Made by a program: the position numbers and the translations under genes. This document shows, one piece after another, positions 1 to 8,486 of a DNA stretch of 64,000 nt. Numbering within the stretch: position 1 is the stretch's first letter; each line of letters opens with the position of its first letter. Where the stretch lies: the NCBI RefSeq assembly GCF_020783335.1, contig NZ_CP086068.1:3162001-3226000 (forward strand). The letters are read 5' to 3'. This DNA comes from Mucilaginibacter daejeonensis. Its GTDB lineage: Bacteria; Bacteroidota; Bacteroidia; Sphingobacteriales; Sphingobacteriaceae. The notes beneath the pieces were generated by a model. The model did not search any database and was not told where the DNA came from. It worked only from the letters and a program-made list of their open reading frames with translations.

Positions 1-101
1 TAACGTGTCTTTCTATTTGGTACACTCTATTAAGTATTTATATCACAAAAAGTTTGGATAACCGATTATAACTAATAAATTAGTTATTAAAACATTTATC
101 T

Positions 102-1253
102 ATGAAGCTTACTTTGCTTTCTATGTTAGCTGGGCTGATGACGATCATCGGTCCTCGATCAGTGCATGGCCAAACAGTGGACCAAGCCAAACTTTTAGAA
201 TATTATCAGGCCCAAAAGTACGTGGACGCTGCCGCCTATCTCAAAAGCGTATACACCGAACCGGTGACCGATCCGGTAGCCCTACGCAACTTAGCCTACA
301 CTGCTCAAATGGCCGGCAAACTGACCGATGCCGAGACCTATTATACGAGGCTTTATAATATCGATAGTACGAGATCGAGCGTGCTGAATAGCTTGGCTGG
401 CATCAACCTGCGCCGCGGTAACCTGGTCAAGGCGGGTGACTATTTTGGGCGGATCCTCGCGGCGGATACGGCTAACTTTTATGTGCTAACGCAGTTGGCC
501 AACATCAGCTTGCGGCAGCGCGATACCGTTCACCTGATCAGTTACCTGGAGCAAGCCAACCGGGTGAACGCTGAGGATGCCGACGTGGCATCGGATCTGA
601 GCGACAGGTATGTGGAAAAGCGCAGATTCAAGGATGCTGAAGGGGTATTGAGCAAAGCCATCGCGGTCGACTCGCAAAACGTGATCTTATTGCAGAGCCT
701 GATCAAGCTCACCCACAAACAGCGCAAGTGGCCCGAGACCGTAAAAGTAGGTAACCAGCTTTTAAAACTTGGCGATGGTGGCTACCAAACCGCCATCAAA
801 CTGGGGCAAGCCTACTTCAACCTCAAAAATTATGAGTGCTGCCTGGAGGTGTTGGCCAACCTGGATATGATGCAACAGACCGAGGCCTCCTACTATTACA
901 TGGGTATGAGTTTCAAAAGACTGAAACGTTATCCGCAAGCGATAGAGAATTTAGAGAAGGCCATTAGCGAAGGGATCTCACCTGCCATTGCCAGCTATTA
1001 TGGCGAGATCGGTAACAGCTACAACGAGACCAAGCGCAACCTAAGGGCGCTTACCGCCTACCAAAAGGGTTTGCAGTTCGGCGATAGCCCGATGATCTTT
1101 TATTCGCTGGCAACGCTTTATGATACTGACCTAAAAAAGAAGGCACTTGCGGTCAGATACTTCAAAAAGTACCTGGCCACCCGTCCCGCATCAGACCAGC
1201 AAGCATTGGTGGATTATACCAAAAGCCGCATCACTGCACTCACCGAAAGGTAG
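102..1253 (+). CDS. Secreted tetratricopeptide-repeat protein
   Basis: The 383-residue product begins with a hydrophobic signal peptide (about residues 1-23, cleavage near VHG-QT). The rest is nearly all helical TPR units, for example around residues 60-130 and 255-345 (YYYMGMSFKRLKRYPQAI is typical). TPR arrays bind partner proteins; no catalytic domain is visible, so a periplasmic scaffold or assembly role is the most one can infer. The gene is convergent with riboflavin synthase, with a single base between the stop codons and no hairpin. Upstream AT-rich sequence has only near matches to the Bacteroidota -7 box (AAAGTTTG at 49-56). The TPR call is firm, the biological role unknown. Confidence 0.85.
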   Translation: MKLTLLSMLAGLMTIIGPRSVHGQTVDQAKLLEYYQAQKYVDAAAYLKSVYTEPVTDPVALRNLAYTAQMAGKLTDAETYYTRLYNIDSTRSSVLNSLAGINLRRGNLVKAGDYFGRILAADTANFYVLTQLANISLRQRDTVHLISYLEQANRVNAEDADVASDLSDRYVEKRRFKDAEGVLSKAIAVDSQNVILLQSLIKLTHKQRKWPETVKVGNQLLKLGDGGYQTAIKLGQAYFNLKNYECCLEVLANLDMMQQTEASYYYMGMSFKRLKRYPQAIENLEKAISEGISPAIASYYGEIGNSYNETKRNLRALTAYQKGLQFGDSPMIFYSLATLYDTDLKKKALAVRYFKKYLATRPASDQQALVDYTKSRITALTER

Positions 1254-1254
1254 C

Positions 1255-1839
1255 TTAACGTTGCATCAATCGGGCAACATATTTGCCTATAATGTCAAAT
1301 TCAAGGTTAACAGTAAAGCCCTGACGAACGTTCTGCAGGTTGGTATGTTCGTAGGTATAAGGAATGATGGCTACAGAAAAGCTATTGGCTTGCGAATTGA
1401 CCACAGTAAGGCTGATACCATTTACGCAAACAGATCCTTTCTCTACGGTCACGTTGCCAGGCAAGGTGTCGTAAGTAAAAGTGTACTCCCAGCTACCGGG
1501 TAACTCGCGGTAACCGGTGCAAACCGCGGTTTGGTCCACGTGGCCCTGCACGATGTGGCCGTCCAGCCGGGCGTTCATTTGCATGCAGCGCTCCAGGTTG
1601 ACCAGGTCACCCACGCGCAGCAAACCGATGTTCGATTTATTCAACGTCTCTTCGATAGCCGTCACCGTATGCTGGCCATCAGCAACAGCCACCACGGTAA
1701 GGCAAACACCATTATGGGATACCGACTGATCAATCTTGAGCTGTGAGGAGATGTCAGATGTGATGGTCAGGTGAACGTTGCCTTGCTCCTGCTGAAGATC
1801 GGCCACCCGGCCTAAGGTCTCGATGATACCAGTGAACAT
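1255..1839 (-). CDS. ribE: Riboflavin synthase, alpha subunit
   Basis: Dismutates two 6,7-dimethyl-8-ribityllumazine molecules to riboflavin, the last step of vitamin B2 synthesis, in the cytoplasm. The 194-residue length fits the family. The start MFTGIIETLG is the family signature, and there are two tandem lumazine-binding repeats: the first contains SHNGVCLTVV (about residues 41-50) and the second VCVNGISLTVV (about 137-147). The C-terminal segment FDIIGKYVARL is also typical. It stands alone with no other rib genes nearby. It ends one base from the convergent TPR gene; the region upstream has no exact promoter box. Confidence 0.96.
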   Translation of the reverse strand: MFTGIIETLGRVADLQQEQGNVHLTITSDISSQLKIDQSVSHNGVCLTVVAVADGQHTVTAIEETLNKSNIGLLRVGDLVNLERCMQMNARLDGHIVQGHVDQTAVCTGYRELPGSWEYTFTYDTLPGNVTVEKGSVCVNGISLTVVNSQANSFSVAIIPYTYEHTNLQNVRQGFTVNLEFDIIGKYVARLMQR

Positions 1840-1978
1840 ATCGCTTTATTTTGATATAGATGTTTGTTGAACAGATGCAACGAATGTAGGCATTATAGCG
1901 GCTGGCTTCATCAGGTAATTATCAATTTTAAGCATTGACCGATTTTTGTGAGCTACCGCATCTATAGCAAGAAACGGG

Positions 1979-2009
1979 TTGCCTGCTGTATGCGCCTCCC
2001 CTATCTTTG
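1979..2009 (+). promoter_or_regulatory. Bacteroidota-type promoter for the Ogt/AlkB unit
   Basis: TTG at 1979-1981, a 20-base spacer, then TATCTTTG at 2002-2009, an exact match to the TAnnTTTG -7 box of the Bacteroidota primary sigma factor. Transcription would begin near 2014, just upstream of the ATG at 2029. This argues against longer starts such as 1948. Confidence 0.75.
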
Positions 2010-2028
2010 TACCAAGAATAAAGGACCA

Positions 2029-2925
2029 ATGTTGACCCAAATAGAGATAGATCATGACCGTATAGCCAAAGCTATCGGGTATCTGAAGCAGCATTATGCT
2101 CAGCAGCCTTCTTTAGATGAGGTGGCGGCGTATGTAGGCATGAGTGCTTTTCATTTCCAACGTATGTTCACGCAATGGGCCGGCATAAGTCCTAAACGAT
2201 TTGTTCAGTATCTGAGCGTTGAGCACGCTAAAAATATACTTTCCCAGAAGCAGGCCACGCTTTTTGACGCGGCGATCGGTACCGGATTATCAGGTACAGG
2301 CCGTTTGCATGATCTGTTCGTCAAGATCGAGGGCATGACACCCGGCGATTATAAGAACGGCGGCCAGGATCTGCATATCAACTACAGCTTCCAACATACA
2401 CCGTTCGGTACCGTCTTGGTGGCCGCTACCGCTAAGGGCGTTTGCTACGTGGCCTTCGCCGACGAGGATGAAGAGATAGGCTTGGGTCTCTTGAAGCAGC
2501 GCTTTCCCAACGCCAGCTATCACCACCAAGCTGACGAGCTTCAGCAGCGTGCCCTATCAATTTTCACCCGCAATAAGACCGAGGTTAAAGACATCAAGCT
2601 CCATTTGAAGGGTACGCCGTTTCAACTGAAGGTGTGGGACGCCCTACTAAAGATCGCAACAGGTGATCTGACCACTTACGCTGCACTGGCCAGATCCATT
2701 GACCATCCTAAAGCTTGCAGAGCCGTAGGCAGTGCCGTAGGCGATAATCCAGTGGCGTACCTGATCCCCTGCCACCGCGTGATCCGGTCGACCGGCGAAA
2801 GCGGACAATATCATTGGGGCGCGCACCGAAAAAGCGCCATGATCGGTTGGGAGGCGGCCAGGGTGTTGAACAATGATGCGGATGTAAGCGTTGAACTATT
2901 GACCGGTGATGAACAAGATCACTGA
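2029..2925 (+). CDS. AraC-type HTH fused to methylated-DNA-cysteine methyltransferase (Ada-like)
   Basis: A 298-residue fusion. Residues about 1-110 form an AraC helix-turn-helix domain (AFHFQRMFTQWAGISPKRF); about 118-285 form an O6-methylguanine-DNA methyltransferase with the acceptor motif PCHR (Cys about 248) in YLIPCHRVIRSTGESG. It removes alkyl groups from guanine O6 by transfer to that cysteine and probably also binds DNA as a regulator. The N-terminal Zn-Cys domain of E. coli Ada, which takes methyl groups from phosphotriesters, is absent, so the usual switch to an activator may be missing or work differently. The ATG at 2029 was chosen because the promoter box at 2002-2009 lies inside the longer frame. 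alkB follows after 11 bases. Confidence 0.93.
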   Translation: MLTQIEIDHDRIAKAIGYLKQHYAQQPSLDEVAAYVGMSAFHFQRMFTQWAGISPKRFVQYLSVEHAKNILSQKQATLFDAAIGTGLSGTGRLHDLFVKIEGMTPGDYKNGGQDLHINYSFQHTPFGTVLVAATAKGVCYVAFADEDEEIGLGLLKQRFPNASYHHQADELQQRALSIFTRNKTEVKDIKLHLKGTPFQLKVWDALLKIATGDLTTYAALARSIDHPKACRAVGSAVGDNPVAYLIPCHRVIRSTGESGQYHWGAHRKSAMIGWEAARVLNNDADVSVELLTGDEQDH

Positions 2926-2936
2926 TCAACTTAGCT

Positions 2937-3539
2937 ATGAACCTTTTTGATCTGGATGAGCGCCGAAACCTGCTACCATACGATGGGGAGGTGATCTATT
3001 ATGGGCGTATACTGACCCCAGCCGTTGCCAACGCTTACCTTGATAAGCTAATGCGATCGGTCAATTGGAAAAATGATGAGATGGTGATCTACGGCAAGCA
3101 TTTTATTACCCAACGTAAGGCTGCATGGTACGGCGATCAAAATTACAGCTACACCTATTCGGGCACTACCAAACAGGCCATCCTTTGGACCGATGAACTA
3201 CGCGAGATCAAAACATTGGTAGAAAAACATTGCGGCAGCACCTTCAATTCCTGCCTGCTTAACCTGTATCATAACGGTGGTGAAGGCATGTCATGGCATA
3301 GTGATGATGAGCGGTTGTTGGGAAATGATATCGTTATCGCCTCCTTAAGCTTGGGTGCCGAGCGTAAATTCTCATTCAAACATAAGACCACCAAACAGAC
3401 CACCTCCATCGACCTTGAGAACGGCAGCTTACTGGTCATGAAAGGTACCACACAGCGCAATTGGCTGCATGCCGTACCGAAGACCACCAAGGTTAAACAA
3501 CCAAGGATCAACTTAACGTTCCGTACCATTGTTGGTTGA
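2937..3539 (+). CDS. alkB: AlkB-type 2-oxoglutarate/Fe(II) dioxygenase (alkylated-DNA repair)
   Basis: Oxidatively removes methyl groups from N1-methyladenine and N3-methylcytosine, releasing formaldehyde. The 200-residue protein carries the iron ligands of the family: H121 and D123 in MSWHSDDE and H178 in NWLHAVPK, followed by the 2-oxoglutarate-binding arginines R190 and R196 (PRINLTFR). It resembles the short eukaryote-like AlkB group (ALKBH2/3 style, YHNGGEGMSWHSDDE). It lies 11 bases after the Ogt-type gene, so the two probably form one alkylation-repair operon from the promoter at 1979-2009. No terminator was seen after it. Confidence 0.93.
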   Translation: MNLFDLDERRNLLPYDGEVIYYGRILTPAVANAYLDKLMRSVNWKNDEMVIYGKHFITQRKAAWYGDQNYSYTYSGTTKQAILWTDELREIKTLVEKHCGSTFNSCLLNLYHNGGEGMSWHSDDERLLGNDIVIASLSLGAERKFSFKHKTTKQTTSIDLENGSLLVMKGTTQRNWLHAVPKTTKVKQPRINLTFRTIVG

Positions 3540-3647
3540 TCTTGAATGGTTCAACCTCCAGTATTGAATCGGCGATCGTAACATATAGTTCCTGGCAGCG
3601 TCTATTAACAACAGGCATTTGCTTAAAGGCATAAGCCTCATAGGTCT

Positions 3648-3681
3648 TTGGGTCACACGTGGGTTATAATGGTTACATTTG
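3648..3681 (+). promoter_or_regulatory. Promoter for the TonB receptor/DUF4249 pair
   Basis: TTG at 3648-3650, a 23-base spacer and TACATTTG at 3674-3681 (exact TAnnTTTG). The predicted transcript starts only about a dozen bases before the ATG at 3699, which supports that start over the longer frame beginning at 3648. Confidence 0.65.
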
Positions 3682-3698
3682 CCCCATCACTCTACTGC

Positions 3699-6035
3699 AT
3701 GCTATCAAAAAGAACTACCTGCTACTTCATTCTTTTTTTGCTATCCGTTTGTTGCGTACCTGCAATTGCACAAAAACGCTGGGCCTTGAGTGGCACCGTA
3801 CGGGATGCCAGCACCGGCGAAACGCTGATCGGTGCCAGCGTACGTATAGAAGGACCTACCCAGAACGGAGCTGCTACCAATGCCTACGGTTATTACGCGT
3901 TGAGTGGCACCACCGGCACTTATACCCTTACCGTTAGCTATATAAGTTACAAAACGCTCACCAAAAGCATCACGCTCGACAAGAACACCACGCTGAACAT
4001 CGAGCTACAACCCGGCGCCGAACTGGAAGCGGTGGTGGTGAGCGCCAAAGACCGTAAGAACAAGAACGTGCGCAGCCCGCAAATGGGTGTTGAACAGCTC
4101 GACATTAAACTGCTGGACAACCTGCCGGTGCTCTTTGGCGAAAAGGATATATTGAAGACCATTCAGTTGTTGCCGGGAGTTAAATCGGGCGGTGAGGGCA
4201 ATACCGGCTTTTTTGTTCGGGGAGGTGCATCTGATCAAAACCTGATCCTGCTTGATGAGGCGACCGTATATAACTCATCACACCTTCTGGGTTTCTTTTC
4301 TACTTTTAATGCTGATGCCATCAAGACCGCCGACCTGTATAAAGGAGGCATGCCTGCGCAATACGGTGGTCGTTTATCGTCGGTATTAGATGTGAAGATG
4401 GATGATGGCAACAACAAGACTTTTGCGGCTGAAGGGGGCATCGGCCTGATCGCCTCGCGTTTGAAGGTGGAGGGACCATTGGTTAAAGGGAAAAGCTCGT
4501 TCATGATCAGTGCGCGCCGCACGTACATTGACCTGCTGTTGAAGGCTGCGCCCGACAGCGATATACGAGGGAACACGTTGAACTTTTACGACATTAACGC
4601 CAAAGTGAATTACAAATTCGACGATAAGAACACGGTTTACGCATCTGGGTATTTTGGGAAGGACAACATTGGCATCAAAGATCTTTTTGATAACAACTGG
4701 GGTAATACTACAGGTACCGTACGTTGGAACCATGTGTTCAACAGCAGCTTATTCTCCAACACCTCGTTCATCTATAATAAGTACAATTATGCCATCAAAC
4801 TGATCGATGATGTGAACGACCTGAAAGCTACCTCACTGATACGTGACCTTAACTTCAAAGAGGACCTGCAATATTTCAGCAATAAGCACACCTTTCGGTT
4901 CGGTTTACAAGCCACTCATCATCGCATCGCTCCGTCTGATATAACCGCCAGCACTACCTCAAGCTACAACCCACTATCCATCGAGAACCGGTATGGATTG
5001 GAGACATCGGCCTACTTGTCTGACGAGTACGTCCTCACGCCAAAGCTTACGATACTTTATGGTGTAAGAGCGAGTTTGTTCAGTCTATTAGGTCCCGGCA
5101 CGTTCAATACTTATGATGCCGATGGCAATATCAGCTCCACGGCAACTTACAGCAGCGGTAAGTTCGTGAAGAACTACTTTAACCTGGAGCCACGCTTCTC
5201 GGCCAGTTATGCACTGAATGAAGAGAACTCGATCAAGGCATCTTACAACCGTAACACACAGAACATTCACATCTTATCGAATACCGGGTCAAGCTCCCCT
5301 ACCGATCAGTATGTGATGAGCAGCAACAACATCAGGCCTGAGATAGCCGACCAGGCAGCCGTAGGTTATTTCCGAAACTTGAAGGATAATGCCTACGAAC
5401 TATCGGCTGAGACCTATTATAAGACCATGCAGAACCAGATCGAATACAAGAATGGCGCACAACTGTTGGCCAACGCCTCGGTAGAATCTGAACTGTTATA
5501 TGGTAGTGGCCGTGCGTACGGCTTGGAGTTATATGCCAAAAAGCGAACCGGTAAACTGACCGGCTGGGTAAGCTACACCCTATCACGCACCGAACGCAAA
5601 TTCGCGGCGCTGAACAATGGCAATTACTTCCCGTCACGTTATGACCGCACGCACGACCTGTCGTTGGTGGGTATTTATAAATTGGGCAAAAGATGGACGT
5701 TATCTGGCAATTACATTTACAGCACCGGTAACGCTGTGACGTTCCCGGCGGGCAAATATCAATTAAATGGCAACACCGCTTACTTTTATACTGAACGTAA
5801 CGCCAACCGTATGCCTTACACCAGCCGGTTGGACCTAAGCGCTACGTTGGAAGCCAAGGATCAGAGCAAGCGCTTCCGCTCGAGCTGGTCGTTCGGGTTA
5901 TATAATGCCCTGAATCGCAAGAACCCCTACTCGATCGACTTTAGGGATGTACCCAACGACCCAAGCCGCACGCAAGCCGTTCAAACATCCTTGTTCGGTA
6001 TCATTCCATCCATCACCTGGAACTTCAAATTTTGA
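3699..6035 (+). CDS. TonB-dependent outer-membrane receptor with carboxypeptidase-like N-domain
   Basis: A 778-residue outer-membrane protein. It has a signal peptide (residues about 1-25, ending AIAQ), then a carboxypeptidase-D regulatory-like beta-sandwich (LSGTVRDASTGETLIGASV, about 29-110), then the plug domain (LPGVKSGGEGNTGFFVRGG; LDEATVYNSSH) and a 22-strand-type barrel ending in the aromatic residue expected for BAM insertion (ITWNFKF). It imports an unknown ligand across the outer membrane using TonB energy. The partner is the DUF4249 lipoprotein gene immediately downstream, a pairing common in Bacteroidota and distinct from the SusC/SusD pair. Substrate cannot be read from the sequence. 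Confidence 0.94.
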   Translation: MLSKRTTCYFILFLLSVCCVPAIAQKRWALSGTVRDASTGETLIGASVRIEGPTQNGAATNAYGYYALSGTTGTYTLTVSYISYKTLTKSITLDKNTTLNIELQPGAELEAVVVSAKDRKNKNVRSPQMGVEQLDIKLLDNLPVLFGEKDILKTIQLLPGVKSGGEGNTGFFVRGGASDQNLILLDEATVYNSSHLLGFFSTFNADAIKTADLYKGGMPAQYGGRLSSVLDVKMDDGNNKTFAAEGGIGLIASRLKVEGPLVKGKSSFMISARRTYIDLLLKAAPDSDIRGNTLNFYDINAKVNYKFDDKNTVYASGYFGKDNIGIKDLFDNNWGNTTGTVRWNHVFNSSLFSNTSFIYNKYNYAIKLIDDVNDLKATSLIRDLNFKEDLQYFSNKHTFRFGLQATHHRIAPSDITASTTSSYNPLSIENRYGLETSAYLSDEYVLTPKLTILYGVRASLFSLLGPGTFNTYDADGNISSTATYSSGKFVKNYFNLEPRFSASYALNEENSIKASYNRNTQNIHILSNTGSSSPTDQYVMSSNNIRPEIADQAAVGYFRNLKDNAYELSAETYYKTMQNQIEYKNGAQLLANASVESELLYGSGRAYGLELYAKKRTGKLTGWVSYTLSRTERKFAALNNGNYFPSRYDRTHDLSLVGIYKLGKRWTLSGNYIYSTGNAVTFPAGKYQLNGNTAYFYTERNANRMPYTSRLDLSATLEAKDQSKRFRSSWSFGLYNALNRKNPYSIDFRDVPNDPSRTQAVQTSLFGIIPSITWNFKF

Positions 6036-6046
6036 TCCTGAAGAAA

Positions 6047-6862
6047 ATGAAGACATTCATCAACTTGATATATTTAATTACTGCTGTAGTGCTATTCACC
6101 TCCTGCGAAAAGGTGATCGATGTACAAGTGAATACCTCTGCCTCCCAACTGGTGATCGAAGGCAATATCACCAACGTGCGCGAAACGCAACGCATCAAGG
6201 TCAGCCGGTCGGTCAACTATACCGAGACCAACAACTTCCCGGCCGTGACCGGAGCTAAAGTGGTAGTTAAAGATAACGTAGGCAATACCTGGAACTTTAC
6301 CCATGCTGGCTTGGGCGTGTACACCTTCGGTCCGGTGCGTGGTATCGCCGGCCGCACCTACAACATGACCGTCACCACTAATGATAACAACACCTATACC
6401 GCCAGCTCTACCATGCCGGCACAGGTAATGGTAGATTCATTAAGTTTTACCACACTTACCTTTGGCGGCCGTACCCGCAAGCACGTGGCAGTACACTACA
6501 CCGACCCACGCGGTGTGGCCAACTACTACCGCTATATTTTATACCGAAACGGCATAGCCAGCAAAAGCATTTTTGTAGAAAGCGACCGCCTTACCGATGG
6601 CAATAAGATCAAGGATGAATTGTTCCCCGCTGGTGCCGACGACGAGGATGACCAGGAGCTGGAGACCGGCGATGAAGCCACCGTTGAGGCGCAGTGTATA
6701 GATAAGTACGTTTTCAATTTTTTCTTCACCCTGCGGCAGCAAAAACGTGGTGGTCCTGGTGGCGGGGTCACACCAGGCAACCCACCGTCTAACATCAGCA
6801 ACGGCGCGTTGGGCTACTTTAGTGCGCATACCTACCAAGCGATCAAAATAACCGTACCGTGA
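6047..6862 (+). CDS. DUF4249 family lipoprotein, partner of the TonB receptor
   Basis: A 271-residue protein with a lipoprotein signal (LFTSCEK, Cys about 19) followed by a beta-rich domain of the DUF4249 type (EKVIDVQV...LVIEGNITN...). Members sit next to TonB-dependent receptors with carboxypeptidase-like N-domains and are thought to be surface or periplasmic accessory proteins for uptake. The ATG at 6047 is 11 bases past the receptor stop; a TTG at 6032 overlapping that stop is less likely. An unusual stretch is the acidic ADDEDDQELETGDEA (about 202-216) and a later GGPGGG loop. No terminator follows. Confidence 0.85.
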   Translation: MKTFINLIYLITAVVLFTSCEKVIDVQVNTSASQLVIEGNITNVRETQRIKVSRSVNYTETNNFPAVTGAKVVVKDNVGNTWNFTHAGLGVYTFGPVRGIAGRTYNMTVTTNDNNTYTASSTMPAQVMVDSLSFTTLTFGGRTRKHVAVHYTDPRGVANYYRYILYRNGIASKSIFVESDRLTDGNKIKDELFPAGADDEDDQELETGDEATVEAQCIDKYVFNFFFTLRQQKRGGPGGGVTPGNPPSNISNGALGYFSAHTYQAIKITVP

Positions 6863-6916
6863 CCATCTGGGTCTGTAAAATAGGCCTAAAACCACCCAAT
6901 TTCCTGTAAAATGCTG

Positions 6917-6924
6917 TATTTTTG
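6917..6924 (+). promoter_or_regulatory. -7 promoter box of the MFS transporter gene
   Basis: TATTTTTG, an exact TAnnTTTG box, 21 bases before the ATG at 6946. A TTG-started longer frame would begin inside this box (6922), so that start is rejected. No clear TTG -33 element was found at the expected distance. Confidence 0.55.
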
Positions 6925-6945
6925 TACAAAAACACAGCACTTGGC

Positions 6946-8097
6946 ATGAGCGAACAAGACGTTACCCGAACATATCCCAGACATTTTTTGCGCGCGGCTG
7001 TCGGTGGCGTTTTCTTTTTACCCGGGTTGATATTTGCCAGTTGGGCCTCACGTATCGCTACCATCCAACAAACTTTGCACTTATCGGACGCCGGTCTTGG
7101 AGCTATACTATTCTGTATCCCGGTAGGGCTTATACTTTCTTTACCGGTAGCGGGCTGGCTGATCTCCCATATCGGTAGCCGGAGGCTGGTAGTACTCGGG
7201 TTAATTGCCTATGCTATAGCACTGATCGGATTAGGTGCCGCACCTAATGTCCCAATACTGATCGCGTGCATGATCTTTTATGGATTTGCCAGTAACTCGG
7301 TCAATATAGCGGTGAATACCCAGGCAGTAGCTGCCGAAAAGCTATACGAAAAGCCGATCATGGCCTCCTTTCATGGTTTATGGAGCCTGGCCGGATTTGT
7401 AGGTGCCGGCTTAGGTACGCTCATGATCGGCAAGCGGATCGTGCCTTTGCATCACTTCATATACGTAGCGATAGCAGTAGTATTTGGCTTGCTGATCGCA
7501 CGTAAATATCTATTCGATGATAAAGGGCCATCAGAGCAGGGCCCAGCATTTGTACTGCCTGACCGCTCGCTTATCAAGCTGGGTATCATTGCTTTTTGCT
7601 CGCTTATTTGCGAGGGAGCTATGTTCGATTGGAGCGTTATCTACTTCAAAAAGGTGGTAAGTGCGCAAGGCGCCTGGATGGGTGCAGGCTATACAGCCTT
7701 TATGTGTACTATGGCCATGGGCCGCTTCGTGGCCGATAGCTTTTCACACCGCTTTGGCCTGAAAAGGACCTTGCAGGTAAGTGGCCTGCTCACCGCTACG
7801 GGTTTGATCGTATCGGTAATATTCCCCTATATCGCGACCGCCATGCTTGGTTTTTTGCTGGTAGGCTTCGGCGTATCATCAGTAGTGCCCATGGTTTACA
7901 GCGCTGCTGGCCGCTCCAAGACCATGTCGCCCGGAATGGCGCTGGCAGCGGTTTCTACCATCGGTTTCGTTGGTTTTTTGGTAGGGCCACCAGTCATTGG
8001 CTTTATAGCAGGAGCCTTCAACCTGCGCGTAAGCTTTGTGCTGATCGCTGTGATGGGCCTCTGCGTTACCGGTATATCAAGCAAGGTCAAATTATAA
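6946..8097 (+). CDS. MFS transporter, FucP/YbjJ-like
   Basis: A 383-residue inner-membrane protein with about 12 predicted transmembrane helices. The first half contains the loop GSRRLVVLG between helices 2 and 3, and the second half starts near RSLIKLGIIAFCSLICEGAMFDWS. The pattern ASWASRIATIQQTLHLSDAGLGAIL is typical of the YbjJ/fucose-permease-like branch (only part of that string is conserved). Likely a proton symporter or exporter for a sugar or drug; substrate unknown. Convergent with a small hypothetical gene that ends 7 bases away. Start chosen because the promoter box lies at 6917-6924. Confidence 0.9.
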   Translation: MSEQDVTRTYPRHFLRAAVGGVFFLPGLIFASWASRIATIQQTLHLSDAGLGAILFCIPVGLILSLPVAGWLISHIGSRRLVVLGLIAYAIALIGLGAAPNVPILIACMIFYGFASNSVNIAVNTQAVAAEKLYEKPIMASFHGLWSLAGFVGAGLGTLMIGKRIVPLHHFIYVAIAVVFGLLIARKYLFDDKGPSEQGPAFVLPDRSLIKLGIIAFCSLICEGAMFDWSVIYFKKVVSAQGAWMGAGYTAFMCTMAMGRFVADSFSHRFGLKRTLQVSGLLTATGLIVSVIFPYIATAMLGFLLVGFGVSSVVPMVYSAAGRSKTMSPGMALAAVSTIGFVGFLVGPPVIGFIAGAFNLRVSFVLIAVMGLCVTGISSKVKL

Positions 8098-8104
8098 CGC
8101 TACC

Positions 8105-8380
8105 CTACTTTTTGGAAGTGTTCAGATCCGCCTCGGTCGGGTTGATGATATACTCGTGATGCTGACCGCTGTTACGCAAGATCAGTTTTACACGCTCATG
8201 CGGAAGATCAATATCCAGGGATAGCTTCGCCACAACCTCTGGCAGGTTCTCTAATATTGTGTTCACGTTGCTGCCTGATGGGAGGTCGATAACGATATCG
8301 TCGTTCAGGGCTTCTATTTTCCAATCTTTGATGTGGGCATTATTTAACACCTCTATCCATTTTTGCTGATAAGCATTCAT
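8105..8380 (-). CDS. Small conserved-looking hypothetical protein
   Basis: A 91-residue soluble protein without signal peptide or membrane helix. It reads as a small alpha/beta domain (WIEVLNNAHIKDWKIEALND near the N-terminus; LDIDLPHERVKLILRNSG in the middle). I do not recognise the family. It occupies the whole gap between the MFS gene and nhaA, codon use looks like its neighbours, and it is transcribed away from nhaA, so it is probably a real gene. Function unknown. Confidence 0.65.
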   Translation of the reverse strand: MNAYQQKWIEVLNNAHIKDWKIEALNDDIVIDLPSGSNVNTILENLPEVVAKLSLDIDLPHERVKLILRNSGQHHEYIINPTEADLNTSKK

Positions 8381-8486
8381 GTTTTTAAAAGAACATTTCT
8401 CTACAAAAGGTTTTATAAGTTATATGAAAGCACGAGCTGCCCTGTCATGAGCTTTTTATAACTTGCCACTTTCTGTCATTTACCGC

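Noticed and set aside
6922..6945. TTG start of the MFS gene
   Set aside because: The TTG is part of the promoter box at 6917-6924.
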